DNA from: an uncultured Faecalibacterium sp.
GTDB lineage: Bacteria > Bacillota > Clostridia > Oscillospirales > Ruminococcaceae
Length of the DNA stretch: 43,540 nucleotides
Reading direction: 5' to 3'
NCBI GenBank assembly: GCA_934561115.1
Contig: CAKTFS010000017.1
Span: 1 to 43,540 of the forward strand
Positions 7,728-15,080 of the stretch are shown here, piece by piece (the stretch's first letter is position 1; the number at the start of each line of letters is the position of its first letter). The notes under the pieces were generated by a model. That model was not told the origin of the DNA. It saw nothing but the letters and a program-made list of their open reading frames with translations, and did no database searches. The position numbers and the translations under genes were made by a program.

Positions 7728-9044
7728 TTACAGCTGCTGCTTTGCCAGCACGTCAGAGGTGGGGGTCTGGAACACCGGGATGCCGGCATAGGGGTCGGCA
7801 GCGGTGTCGGCGGGCAGGCTCTTCATATACTCGTCCATAGCCACGGCCACCTTCTTGGCAACGGCCACAGCCTCCACCACGGTGCGTGCGCCCATGACGG
7901 CGTCGCCGCCGGCAAATACACCCTCGCGGGTGGTGCGGCCGTCCTCGCTGACGCTCAGCAGACCCTTCTGGTTGGTCTCGATGCCGGTCGTGGTCTTGAC
8001 GAGGTTGCTCTCAGAGCCCTGACTGACCGACACGATGACGCCGGTGTGGGGGTACAAAGTCTCGCTGCCCTCCACCTGCGTGAACTTGCCGTCCTCGCCC
8101 TTGACGGTATCGCGGCAGATCAGGCCGTTTTCCCGGATCTCCACCGGTGCCTTGCAGAAGCGGAAGCCCACGCCCTCCAGCTTGGCGTAGCTGACCTCGT
8201 ACTCTGAGGCGCTGATGCAGCTCTCGTCCCGGCGGGCGTAGCAGGTAACGTGGCGGGCACCGTTGCGGATGGCGGTGCGGGCGCAGTCCATGGCAGAGTT
8301 GCCCACGCCGATGACCGCCACATCATCGCCCAGACGGAAAGCCTTGGAGTTTGCCAGATAGTCGATGCCAAAGGCCACGTTGCCAAGGCTCTCGCCCTTG
8401 ATGTGCATGGCGTTGGCCTTCCACAGACCGGCGCCGATGAACACGCTCTTGTAGCCGTCGCGGAACAGGTCGTCGATGGTGATGGTCTTGCCGATGGTGG
8501 TGTTGGGGCGCACCTTGATGCCCTTCAGCTCCAGATGGCGGTACTGGAAATCGTCCAGCACGCTGTCCGGCAGGCGGTAGTTGGGAATGCCGTAGCGCAT
8601 CACGCCGCCGATCTTATCCCGGGCGTCAAAGATGGTCACATCATAACCCCAGCGTGCCAGCAGCACCGCGATGGTCAGGCCTGCCGGGCCGGAGCCCACC
8701 ACAGCAGCCTTCATGCCGTTTTTCGGGGCGGGGCCTGCGGTCATCTTGTTGGCGTAGGTGGTGGAGATATAGTCCTCGATGATGGAAAAGTGCACGGGGT
8801 CGTGGCTGGGCATCCGGTTGCGGATGCAGTGGCCCTCGCACTGCTTCTCGTGGTTGCACACCAGACTGCACACGGTGGTCAGGGGGTTGTTTTCAAACAG
8901 CATCCGGCCTGCATCGTCCATCTGGTTTGCCTTGAGCAGACGGATGACCTCCGGGATATTGGTGTGGATGGGGCAGCCCTCCTGACACATCGGCTTTTTG
9001 CAGCCGAGGCAGCGGTTGGCTTCGTCCAGAACATGAAGTGCCAT
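7728..9044 (-). CDS. Stand-alone GltD/NfnB-like NAD(P)H flavoprotein oxidoreductase
   Basis: A 438-residue protein of the glutamate-synthase small-subunit family. The N-terminal domain holds two cysteine clusters for iron-sulfur centres (CLGCKKPMCQEGCPIH and CSLVCNHEKQCEGHC). An FAD-binding GSGPAGLTIAVLLARWG follows near residue 115, and an NAD(P)H-binding VIGVGNSAMDCARTA near 260. ATG 9044 is chosen because AAGGAGGAA lies just before it. No large glutamate synthase subunit and no NfnA-like partner is adjacent. It may therefore be a GltD partner encoded elsewhere, an NfnB-like electron-transfer subunit or an independent oxidoreductase. Family certain, reaction uncertain. Confidence 0.85.
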   Translation of the reverse strand: MALHVLDEANRCLGCKKPMCQEGCPIHTNIPEVIRLLKANQMDDAGRMLFENNPLTTVCSLVCNHEKQCEGHCIRNRMPSHDPVHFSIIEDYISTTYANKMTAGPAPKNGMKAAVVGSGPAGLTIAVLLARWGYDVTIFDARDKIGGVMRYGIPNYRLPDSVLDDFQYRHLELKGIKVRPNTTIGKTITIDDLFRDGYKSVFIGAGLWKANAMHIKGESLGNVAFGIDYLANSKAFRLGDDVAVIGVGNSAMDCARTAIRNGARHVTCYARRDESCISASEYEVSYAKLEGVGFRFCKAPVEIRENGLICRDTVKGEDGKFTQVEGSETLYPHTGVIVSVSQGSESNLVKTTTGIETNQKGLLSVSEDGRTTREGVFAGGDAVMGARTVVEAVAVAKKVAVAMDEYMKSLPADTAADPYAGIPVFQTPTSDVLAKQQL

Positions 9045-9120
9045 GGGTTCCTCCTTATGTTTCCCCTGCGGGGACAGTCGTTTTTTACAGGCTCGTTGTA
9101 TCCAACATTGCATTGCTTTA

Positions 9121-9149
9121 ATCATACACCCGAACTGCGCCGGATACAA
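9121..9149 (-). promoter_or_regulatory. Promoter of the gltD-like gene
   Basis: On the minus strand, TTGTAT (9144-9149) and TATGAT (9121-9126) are separated by 17 bp, about 75 nt before the start codon. Confidence 0.6.
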
Positions 9150-9185
9150 GAGGGCACAATATAAAATTTTTCCGGTTATTTTTTG

Positions 9186-10388
9186 TCAATTCGTCAAAAA
9201 GATAATTTTTTGACGATATATCCCGCCCATCGGCTCCGGTTTTGCCCGGCACAGTGCGCCAAGGTCGCTGGCTCTGCTCTGGGCAGCAGCCATTTGGGCG
9301 CAGACCTCGTTTTCCCGCGCCAGCCGCGCCAGCGAGTGGGACAGCGGCAGCGCCGTCTCCCCGGGCAGGGGCAGCGCTTCCTTGCGCGCACCCAGCAGGT
9401 GCAGGTAGGGCGGCAGCGCCGGGGTCCGGGCGGTGTAGCCCAGCGCTGCATCCATCGCCAGCCGCCGCATCCGCGCCCGGGGGTAGCGCACGGTGGTCAG
9501 GGCGTCCAGCAAAGCGGGCAGGCTTGCAGTCTCCCGCACAGCGTTTTCCAGCCGGTGCTCCAAGCCCTCGGATACTCCGCGCACCGCAGCAAAGGGTGTT
9601 TGTTCTGCGCAGACAGCCCGCAGCAGCGCCAGCTCACAATGCCCCATGACCGCAAAATCCGTATACTTTCCGTCATATTCCGCCTGTTTATACAATTCCA
9701 GCGCCTTTTTCGGCACATAGGGTGCCAGCGATGCCGCGCCGCCCTCCGCCCAGAGCGTCCGCAGGGCGCTGGCACTGGCAAAGGCGGTGTGGCCGCTTTC
9801 GGTCAGCGCCTGCCCGTGGTCTGCCCCCTGCCGGGGCAGGGCGATGGGCTGCATTTCTACATTTTGTTCTATGATGGCCTTACAATACTCTACGGCAAGA
9901 TTATTGTTGGGTTTGTCCAGCAGGGCGGCAATGTCCGACCCCGAGCACAGCGCCTGCACCGCCGCCTGCCGGGCGGCGGCAAAGCTGCGCGCCCCGGCGG
10001 CAAGCTGCTGCCTGAGCGCGGCGCGGTATTCCTCGCTGCACAGCACCCGGGCGGCCTTTTGCAGCAGAGCGGTGTCCGGGGTCTCTGCGCCAAAGACCAG
10101 CGCATCGCACCCGGCAGCGGCAAGAATGCGCACCCCCGCCCGGGCAAAGGCCTCGGCACCGGCGCAGGCGCAGGGCGCGGGCAGGGCAAACACAAGGTCT
10201 GCCCCGCAGGTCAGCGCAGCCTGCACCCGCACCGTCTCCGGCAAAAGCGGCAGCGCACCCCGCTGGGTAAGCCCGCAGCTCATGGCCACGGCCACCCGCT
10301 GCGCCCCCAGCGCCCGCGCCTGCGCCAGCTGCCATGCGTGGCCGTTGTGGAAGGGGTCGTACTCCGCAATGATGCCTGCAAACTTCAT
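9186..10388 (-). CDS. tmcAL: tRNA(Met) cytidine acetate ligase (TmcAL)
   Basis: A 400-residue protein of the nucleotidyltransferase-like YlbM/TmcAL family, which uses acetate and ATP to make N4-acetylcytidine at the wobble base of elongator tRNA-Met. The N-terminus MKFAGIIAEYDPFHNGHAWQ carries the nucleotide-binding HxGH-type motif (HNGH). Further conserved-looking blocks are MSCGLTQRG, GADLVFALP and PNNNLAVEYC. ATG 10388 has AGGAG upstream; the frame runs further but would cover the ackA control region. It is divergent from acetate kinase, which consumes or supplies the same substrate. That pairing recurs in Firmicutes to my knowledge. Confidence 0.88.
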   Translation of the reverse strand: MKFAGIIAEYDPFHNGHAWQLAQARALGAQRVAVAMSCGLTQRGALPLLPETVRVQAALTCGADLVFALPAPCACAGAEAFARAGVRILAAAGCDALVFGAETPDTALLQKAARVLCSEEYRAALRQQLAAGARSFAAARQAAVQALCSGSDIAALLDKPNNNLAVEYCKAIIEQNVEMQPIALPRQGADHGQALTESGHTAFASASALRTLWAEGGAASLAPYVPKKALELYKQAEYDGKYTDFAVMGHCELALLRAVCAEQTPFAAVRGVSEGLEHRLENAVRETASLPALLDALTTVRYPRARMRRLAMDAALGYTARTPALPPYLHLLGARKEALPLPGETALPLSHSLARLARENEVCAQMAAAQSRASDLGALCRAKPEPMGGIYRQKIIFLTN

Positions 10389-10443
10389 GGAACTGCTCCT
10401 TTTCGCCAAAAGATTGTTAAATTTATATCGGATACACAGAAAA

Positions 10444-10475
10444 ATCCTGCCGATTCCGGGATTTGTGGGCAGGAT
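10444..10475. promoter_or_regulatory. Inverted repeat in the tmcAL-ackA control region
   Basis: ATCCTGCC (10444-10451) and GGCAGGAT (10468-10475) form a perfect 8-bp inverted repeat with a 16-bp spacer. Shortly after it lies a second short dyad, CTTGT-AC-ACAAG. Both are candidates for a regulator site shared by the divergent genes. Confidence 0.35.
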
Positions 10476-10523
10476 GTACAAAAACCTTGTACACAAGTTT
10501 TACCGCTTTGCCCGGGTTGCGCC

Positions 10524-10552
10524 TTGAAAAGCCGCCATCCCTATTATATAAT
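10524..10552 (+). promoter_or_regulatory. Promoter of ackA
   Basis: TTGAAA (10524-10529) and a consensus TATAAT (10547-10552) are separated by 17 bp. The leader then forms a perfect 8-bp hairpin, GTCCGCAG (10577-10584) with CTGCGGAC (10595-10602), just before the ribosome binding site AGGAGG. That hairpin could protect the 5' end or tune translation. Confidence 0.8.
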
Positions 10553-10631
10553 AAACATAGGAATCTGTAAAATTCTGTCCGCAGGTTTTTCAGGCTGCGG
10601 ACGGTACAAAAATTTTCAGGAGGCAACACAG

Positions 10632-11828
10632 ATGAAGGTTCTGGTTATTAACTGCGGTTCTTCTTCCCTGAAGTATCAGCTGATCGATATGGACGGCGAG
10701 AAGGTGCTGTGCAAAGGCCTGTGCGAGCGCATTGGCATGGAGAGCAGCATGATCACTCACGAGGCCAACGGTACCAAGGCTACCACCCCGGCGATCTTCC
10801 CCACCCACACCGAGGCTTTTGCCGAGGTCGTGAAGAAGATGACCACCGGCGCCGGCAAGTGCATCGATGACGTGAGCGAGATCGACGCCATCGGCCACCG
10901 CGTTGTGCACGGCGGCGAGAAGTTCAAGAGCAGCTGCCTGATCACCGATGAGGTCATCAGCACCCTGCGCGAGCTGAGCCCGCTGGCTCCTCTGCACAAC
11001 CCCGCCGGTATTCTGGGTATCGAGGCCGCCCGCAAGGTGTTCGGCAACATTCCCATGGTGGCCGTGTTCGACACCGCTTTCCACAGCACCATGCCGCCGA
11101 AGGCTTATATGTACGCTATCCCCTACGAGTACTACGAGAAGTACGGCGTGCGCCGCTACGGCTTCCACGGCACCAGCCACAAGTACGTTGCCCACAAGGC
11201 AGCCGAGTACCTGGAGGAGCCCATTGAGCGCCTGAAGCTGATCACCTGCCATCTGGGCAACGGTTCTTCCATTGCCGCAGTCGATCAGGGCAAGGTGGTG
11301 GATACCTCCATGGGCATGACCCCGCTGGCCGGCCTGATGATGGGCACCCGCTGCGGCGATCTGGACCCCTCTGTGGTCAACTACCTGAAGTACACCCTGA
11401 ACATCACCGGCCACGAGCTGGACGAGATCCTGAACAAGAAGTCCGGCCTGCTGGGCATCTCCGGTGTTTCCAGCGACAAGCGTGACGTGGAAGAGGCTGC
11501 CGAGGCCGGCAACAAGCGCGCACAGCTGGCTTCCGATATGCTGAACTACCAGATCAAAAAGACCATCGGCAGCTACATTGCAGCTATGGGCGGCGTGGAT
11601 GCCATCGTCTTTACCGGCGGCATCGGCGAGCACGATGCCATTGCCCGTGCAAAGATCTGCCACCACATGGATTGGCTGGGCATCCGCATCGACACCGAGA
11701 AGAACAAGCACCCCGTTGGCGACGTGTGCGAGATCACCGCTTGGGGCGCAAAGGTGCGCACGCTGGTCATTGCTACCGACGAGGAGCTGATGATCGCCCG
11801 CGACACCAAGGAAGTCATCGAGAAGTAA
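10632..11828 (+). CDS. ackA: Acetate kinase
   Basis: A 398-residue protein, the normal AckA length, that converts acetyl phosphate and ADP to acetate and ATP, and the reverse. Family blocks are all present: NCGSSSLKYQL at the N-terminus, HRVVHGGEKF, the GFHGTSHKYVA segment, CHLGNGSSIAAV, GMTPLAGLMMGTRCGDLDP, and FTGGIGEHDA near the end. The start is fixed by AGGAGG nine nt upstream. The codon choice (CTG, AAG, GGC, almost no rare codons) is that of a highly expressed gene. Phosphotransacetylase is not in the window. The divergent neighbour tmcAL uses acetate. Confidence 0.98.
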   Translation: MKVLVINCGSSSLKYQLIDMDGEKVLCKGLCERIGMESSMITHEANGTKATTPAIFPTHTEAFAEVVKKMTTGAGKCIDDVSEIDAIGHRVVHGGEKFKSSCLITDEVISTLRELSPLAPLHNPAGILGIEAARKVFGNIPMVAVFDTAFHSTMPPKAYMYAIPYEYYEKYGVRRYGFHGTSHKYVAHKAAEYLEEPIERLKLITCHLGNGSSIAAVDQGKVVDTSMGMTPLAGLMMGTRCGDLDPSVVNYLKYTLNITGHELDEILNKKSGLLGISGVSSDKRDVEEAAEAGNKRAQLASDMLNYQIKKTIGSYIAAMGGVDAIVFTGGIGEHDAIARAKICHHMDWLGIRIDTEKNKHPVGDVCEITAWGAKVRTLVIATDEELMIARDTKEVIEK

Positions 11829-11850
11829 GCTTTTCCCAAAGGGCTTTGCA

Positions 11851-11886
11851 GGGGCTGCCGCACAGAACGTGCGGCAGCCCCTTTTT
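11851..11886 (+). terminator. Terminator of ackA
   Basis: GGGGCTGCCGCAC (11851-11863) pairs perfectly with GTGCGGCAGCCCC (11869-11881), followed by five T. The same 13-bp helix, with the same downstream GCGT, ends the glycogen operon at 42888. Confidence 0.95.
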
Positions 11887-11893
11887 GCGTGAA

Positions 11894-12171
11894 ACGATTT
11901 GAATGGCCTCCGCTGTGCTCTGGCCATTTTCAGCGGAAAAATTATTTATGATTTGTGGTTCAGAAACACCTGCGGGTGTTTCTGAACCACTTTTTCACGA
12001 GAAAGGACCAAACCGGAAACGACTTCTCCACCGGAAAATTTCTCGTTTCCCTTTACGACCCTTTTTGTGAAAATGCGTTTGGAGCGGCCCGCAGGCCGCG
12101 ACAAACGCGAAATATAAATAATTTTTCCTCTATTTATGGCCAGAGCGCAAGCGGAGGCCATTTCCAATCGT
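11894..12171 (+). mobile_element. MITE-like element, copy A (278 bp, non-coding)
   Basis: The terminal inverted repeats are about 57 bp. The left arm starts ACGATTTGAATGGCCTCCGC at 11894. The right arm ends at 12171 and reads ACGATTGGAAATGGCCTCCG on the other strand. Inside are a perfect 16-bp hairpin (11955-11970 with 11975-11990, loop TGCG) followed by five T, and a second hairpin with outer arms GCGTTTG (12075-12081) and CAAACGC (12102-12108), a GA/GA internal loop, a 6-bp inner helix and a CGCA loop. The same architecture recurs inverted at 42929-43334. There is no transposase, so any movement would need one in trans. Confidence 0.75.
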
Positions 12172-12307
12172 CTGCTTCTAAAAGTTGCCGCTGCGCATAA
12201 CCTGTGCGGCGCGCCGCTTTTCTATCTTCCGGCGGTGATTTTACCCAAATATCTGCTGTCGGTTTGTGCCATGTGTACAAATAAAAAGGCGAACGGTTGT
12301 TTTTTGG

Positions 12308-12336
12308 TTGACAAATCTCAAAAATAACGGTACAAT
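12308..12336 (+). promoter_or_regulatory. Promoter of the zinc-ribbon gene
   Basis: Consensus TTGACA (12308-12313) and TACAAT (12331-12336) are separated by 17 bp. Transcription should begin near 12343, giving a leader of about 130 nt before the ATG at 12473. The leader starts with a small hairpin, CCTC-AATCC-GAGG. Confidence 0.8.
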
Positions 12337-12472
12337 AGGAAAGTCCTCAATCCGAGGGCGTTTATCTATTCAAGCCCCTGGTAAGCTTACTGATCAGCGC
12401 GATGGTCCCAAAACCAAAGGTATGGTTACAATCCTTCCGTGGGCAAGAACTAACTAAAGAGGAGATACTACT

Positions 12473-12760
12473 ATGTTTGAAGACAAGACTCTGGTCTGCA
12501 AGGACTGCGGTAAGGAATTTGTTTGGACTGCCGGCGAGCAGGAGTTCTACGCTTCTCGCGGCTTCGAGAACCAGCCCCAGCGCTGCAAGCCCTGCCGTGA
12601 CGCCCGCAAGAACGGCGGCGCACGCAGCAACAGCGGCGAGCGTCAGATGTTCGACGCTGTCTGCGCAGCTTGCGGCAAGACCTGCAAGGTTCCCTTCCAG
12701 CCCCGTGAGGACCGTCCGGTCTACTGCTCTGACTGCTTCGCTCGCATGAAGCAGAACTAA
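12473..12760 (+). CDS. Small double zinc-ribbon protein
   Basis: A 95-residue protein with four CxxC pairs that form two zinc ribbons: CKDCG with CKPCR in the N-terminal half (the zf-trcl-like probable zinc-binding domain), and CAACGKTCKVPF with CSDCFARM at the end. The ending RPVYCSDCFA is typical of a short Clostridia protein family of unknown function. The N-terminal DKTLVCKDCGKEFVWTAGEQ is also family-like. The codon usage resembles ribosomal genes and the promoter is near consensus, so it is likely abundant. A role in nucleic-acid binding or zinc buffering is plausible but not shown. Confidence 0.85.
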   Translation: MFEDKTLVCKDCGKEFVWTAGEQEFYASRGFENQPQRCKPCRDARKNGGARSNSGERQMFDAVCAACGKTCKVPFQPREDRPVYCSDCFARMKQN

Positions 12761-12787
12761 GCGCTGATTTTCATTTAAATCGGTAAC

Positions 12788-12825
12788 AAAGCCCCCCGCT
12801 GCCGACTGGCAGCGGGGGGCTTTTT
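12788..12825. terminator. Terminator of the zinc-ribbon gene, shared with the surface-polymer operon
   Basis: GCCCCCCGCTGCC (12791-12803) pairs with GGCAGCGGGGGGC (12808-12820) across a GACT loop, with five T after and AAA before. It lies between converging genes. The T-run continues as GCGT, as at the ackA and glgA terminators. Confidence 0.9.
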
Positions 12826-12850
12826 GCGTAAACGGATTCTTTTGCACTGG

Positions 12851-14029
12851 TTACAGGCCGCAGATTGCTTCGTAGATGCGGGCGCAGTTTTGGGTATCGC
12901 GCAGCGGGAAAAAAGCCGCCGTCCGGGCTTTGTATTCCGGCGGCATCTGCATCCCGTTCTGCAAAGTCTGTTCCAGCGCCCGCAAAAGCGCATCCTCGGT
13001 GGTGCACACCGGGCCAAAGCCGTCCCTGCGGTAATCAAAGTAGCCCTGCTTATAGTGATACTGCCGGAACTCCGCTTCATCGAACTGATAGTATAATTCC
13101 GGCTTTTCCAGATAGGCCACATCAAAAAAGACGCTGGAATAATCCGTGATCAGCAGGGCGCAGTCCAGCAAAAGCTGCTGCACATCATGGGTCTTACTGT
13201 CAGCCAGATACACCCGCGCAGACTCCGTGTGGAACTGTGCCAGGTGCTTCTGCATTTCAATATGCGGGTAAAAGACCAGCGTATGATCATACTGTTCCAG
13301 CATTTTGTGCAGGCGCGGGCTGTTCAGCAGCGCCTGACAGCTCTGATAGAACTGTGTACCCCGGAACGCTTCTCCATCGGGGTAGTGCGCACCGCGCCAT
13401 GTAGGCATGAACAGGATCATTTTTTTGCAGGGCGCTTGCCCGGCGCGCAGCAAATTATCCCAGCGTGCCAGCCCCAGATAGCGCGGCACCTCCGGCGCGA
13501 AGCCATAGGTATCCCGGATATACTCGTATTCCGGCTTTGCGCCGCAGACAAAGAGATCCAGATACAGATTTTCCCGGTGGAGCCACTGCATCTCGTCCTT
13601 GATGACACCATGCTGCAAAAACACCTGTTTGCCCCGGGCACGGATACCCTTCGCGGCAAGGTGATAGTGCACCATCAGATCCGGCGCGCAGGGCTGCACA
13701 TGGGTGCCCACCAGATAGTCGGCGCAGTAGTACAGCAGATAATGCCGGAAGCTGCCCCGCTGTACTGCACCACCCAGAGCGGCGATCTTTGCCGCGTCCG
13801 GGCTGCCGGCAGTGATGACATAATAAGCGCGAAGTTCCGGGTGCTGCGTGCGCAGATACCGGTAGAACCAGTAGCCGTTGTCCCGGGCATCGGTGCCGCG
13901 CTCGCCCACCAGCCAGATACCCCGGTACGCCGGGCTGAAGGCACGGCACACCGCACCCAGCAGCTTGCACAGCAGCATGGCCAGCAGCTCTTTCAGATAG
14001 CACAGCGCCCGCAGAAGCTTATATTTCAT
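12851..14029 (-). CDS. CDP-glycerol:glycerophosphate glycerophosphotransferase family protein
   Basis: A 392-residue protein of the TagB/TagF-type family, which transfers glycerol phosphate (or ribitol phosphate) from a CDP-polyol to a growing wall polymer at the inner membrane face. Recognisable blocks are GKQVFLQHGVIKDE, ILFMPTWRGAH and DCALLITDYSSVFFDVAYL, the last being the usual CDP-binding region. A short hydrophobic N-terminal helix may anchor it. ATG 14029 has AAGGAAAA upstream and starts 16 nt after the neighbouring glycosyltransferase. It is the last gene of the operon. It implies a phosphoglycerol-containing or -decorated polymer. The exact donor and acceptor are unknown. Confidence 0.85.
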   Translation of the reverse strand: MKYKLLRALCYLKELLAMLLCKLLGAVCRAFSPAYRGIWLVGERGTDARDNGYWFYRYLRTQHPELRAYYVITAGSPDAAKIAALGGAVQRGSFRHYLLYYCADYLVGTHVQPCAPDLMVHYHLAAKGIRARGKQVFLQHGVIKDEMQWLHRENLYLDLFVCGAKPEYEYIRDTYGFAPEVPRYLGLARWDNLLRAGQAPCKKMILFMPTWRGAHYPDGEAFRGTQFYQSCQALLNSPRLHKMLEQYDHTLVFYPHIEMQKHLAQFHTESARVYLADSKTHDVQQLLLDCALLITDYSSVFFDVAYLEKPELYYQFDEAEFRQYHYKQGYFDYRRDGFGPVCTTEDALLRALEQTLQNGMQMPPEYKARTAAFFPLRDTQNCARIYEAICGL

Positions 14030-14045
14030 TCGTGTTTTTTCCTTT

Positions 14046-15059
14046 TCAGTTTTTCTGATTTGCGCCCGAGAGCAGCAGCACCATCCGGTACAGCCGCAGC
14101 TTGAGCAGCAGCAGCTTGATTCGGTCGTTCCGGCTCTGCATGGCGTGCAGCGGGGTGCTGCGCACCGCCGTGCACACCCGGGGCTTTTGCAGCGCACTGC
14201 GCAGCCATGCGGTCTGCTCTGTCAGCGAAAGCGGGCTGCACCCAAGGTTCTTGATCCCCATCATCAGGTCGCGGATGGTGCAGTAGCTCGCCTTTGCGCG
14301 GTGCATGGGGCTGTCCTGCAGGCTCCATGCGGCAACGGTATCCCACACGGCATCGCTCAGGTAGAAGTTATCCTCCAGCCGCTCCGGGTGGTAGCGGTTG
14401 GACAGACTGCCCCGCCGGGCGATCGTGTAGTGGTACAGCGGCTTTTCCAGCACCACCAGACAGCCGGGGTTCTGGCGATAGAATGCTACGAAGAACATTC
14501 CATCCTCCCCCAGCTGATGGGGAGGAAAGCGCAGATGGTGCTGTTCCAGAAACGCTCTGCGGAACATTTTTTTCGCAGCCAGATACGAGGACGCCATCTC
14601 GTCGAAATGCTCCTTGAAGGGCTCGCCCCGGTACACGCCGGAAAAGGTACAGTGGTCGGTTTCAGAGTGCAGCAACTTTCCGTTTTCATCGCAGATGTCG
14701 TAAAACATCCCGTACTCTACACAGTCTGCATCCGCGGCATGAGCGGCGTTGTACAGCACCTCTACGGTGTCCGGCTCCACCCAGTCGTCCGGGTCCAGAA
14801 AGAAAATATATTCTCCCCGGGCGGCATCCAGACCCGCGTTGCGGGCAGCGGCTACGCCGCCGTTAGGCTGGTCGATGAAACGAAAGCGCGCATCCTCGGC
14901 AGCAGCCTGTGCACACAGCGCGGCGCTGCCGTCCTTGGAGCCATCGTTGATGAGAATAGCCTCGAAGTCGGTCAGGGTCTGCGCCCGCAGTGAGCGCAGC
15001 GCCCGGGGCAGCAGGCGTTCCATATTATATATAGGCAGTATAAACGAGATACAGGGCAT
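14046..15059 (-). CDS. Family 2 glycosyltransferase
   Basis: A 337-residue GT2 (GT-A fold) enzyme. The nucleotide-sugar domain fills the first 200 residues: SFILPIYNMERLLPRAL at the start, INDGSKDGS, QPNGGVAAARNAGLDAARGE, and the metal-binding FFLDPDDW. The remaining third is specific to the protein. AAGGAG precedes the ATG. It would transfer one sugar onto the lipid-linked repeat unit of the polymer made by this operon. Donor and linkage cannot be predicted. Confidence 0.88.
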   Translation of the reverse strand: MPCISFILPIYNMERLLPRALRSLRAQTLTDFEAILINDGSKDGSAALCAQAAAEDARFRFIDQPNGGVAAARNAGLDAARGEYIFFLDPDDWVEPDTVEVLYNAAHAADADCVEYGMFYDICDENGKLLHSETDHCTFSGVYRGEPFKEHFDEMASSYLAAKKMFRRAFLEQHHLRFPPHQLGEDGMFFVAFYRQNPGCLVVLEKPLYHYTIARRGSLSNRYHPERLEDNFYLSDAVWDTVAAWSLQDSPMHRAKASYCTIRDLMMGIKNLGCSPLSLTEQTAWLRSALQKPRVCTAVRSTPLHAMQSRNDRIKLLLLKLRLYRMVLLLSGANQKN

Positions 15060-15080
15060 GATCCAAACTCCTTGAAAGTA

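Noticed and set aside
9183..10631. Plus-strand open frame running into ackA, which would extend AckA by over 480 residues
   Set aside because: AckA begins at 10632 with AGGAGG and a perfect family N-terminus. The upstream part is antisense to tmcAL and crosses the ackA promoter.
11894..12171. Possible small protein gene inside MITE copy A
   Set aside because: Frames are short, cross perfect hairpins and have no ribosome binding site; copy B does not conserve any of them.
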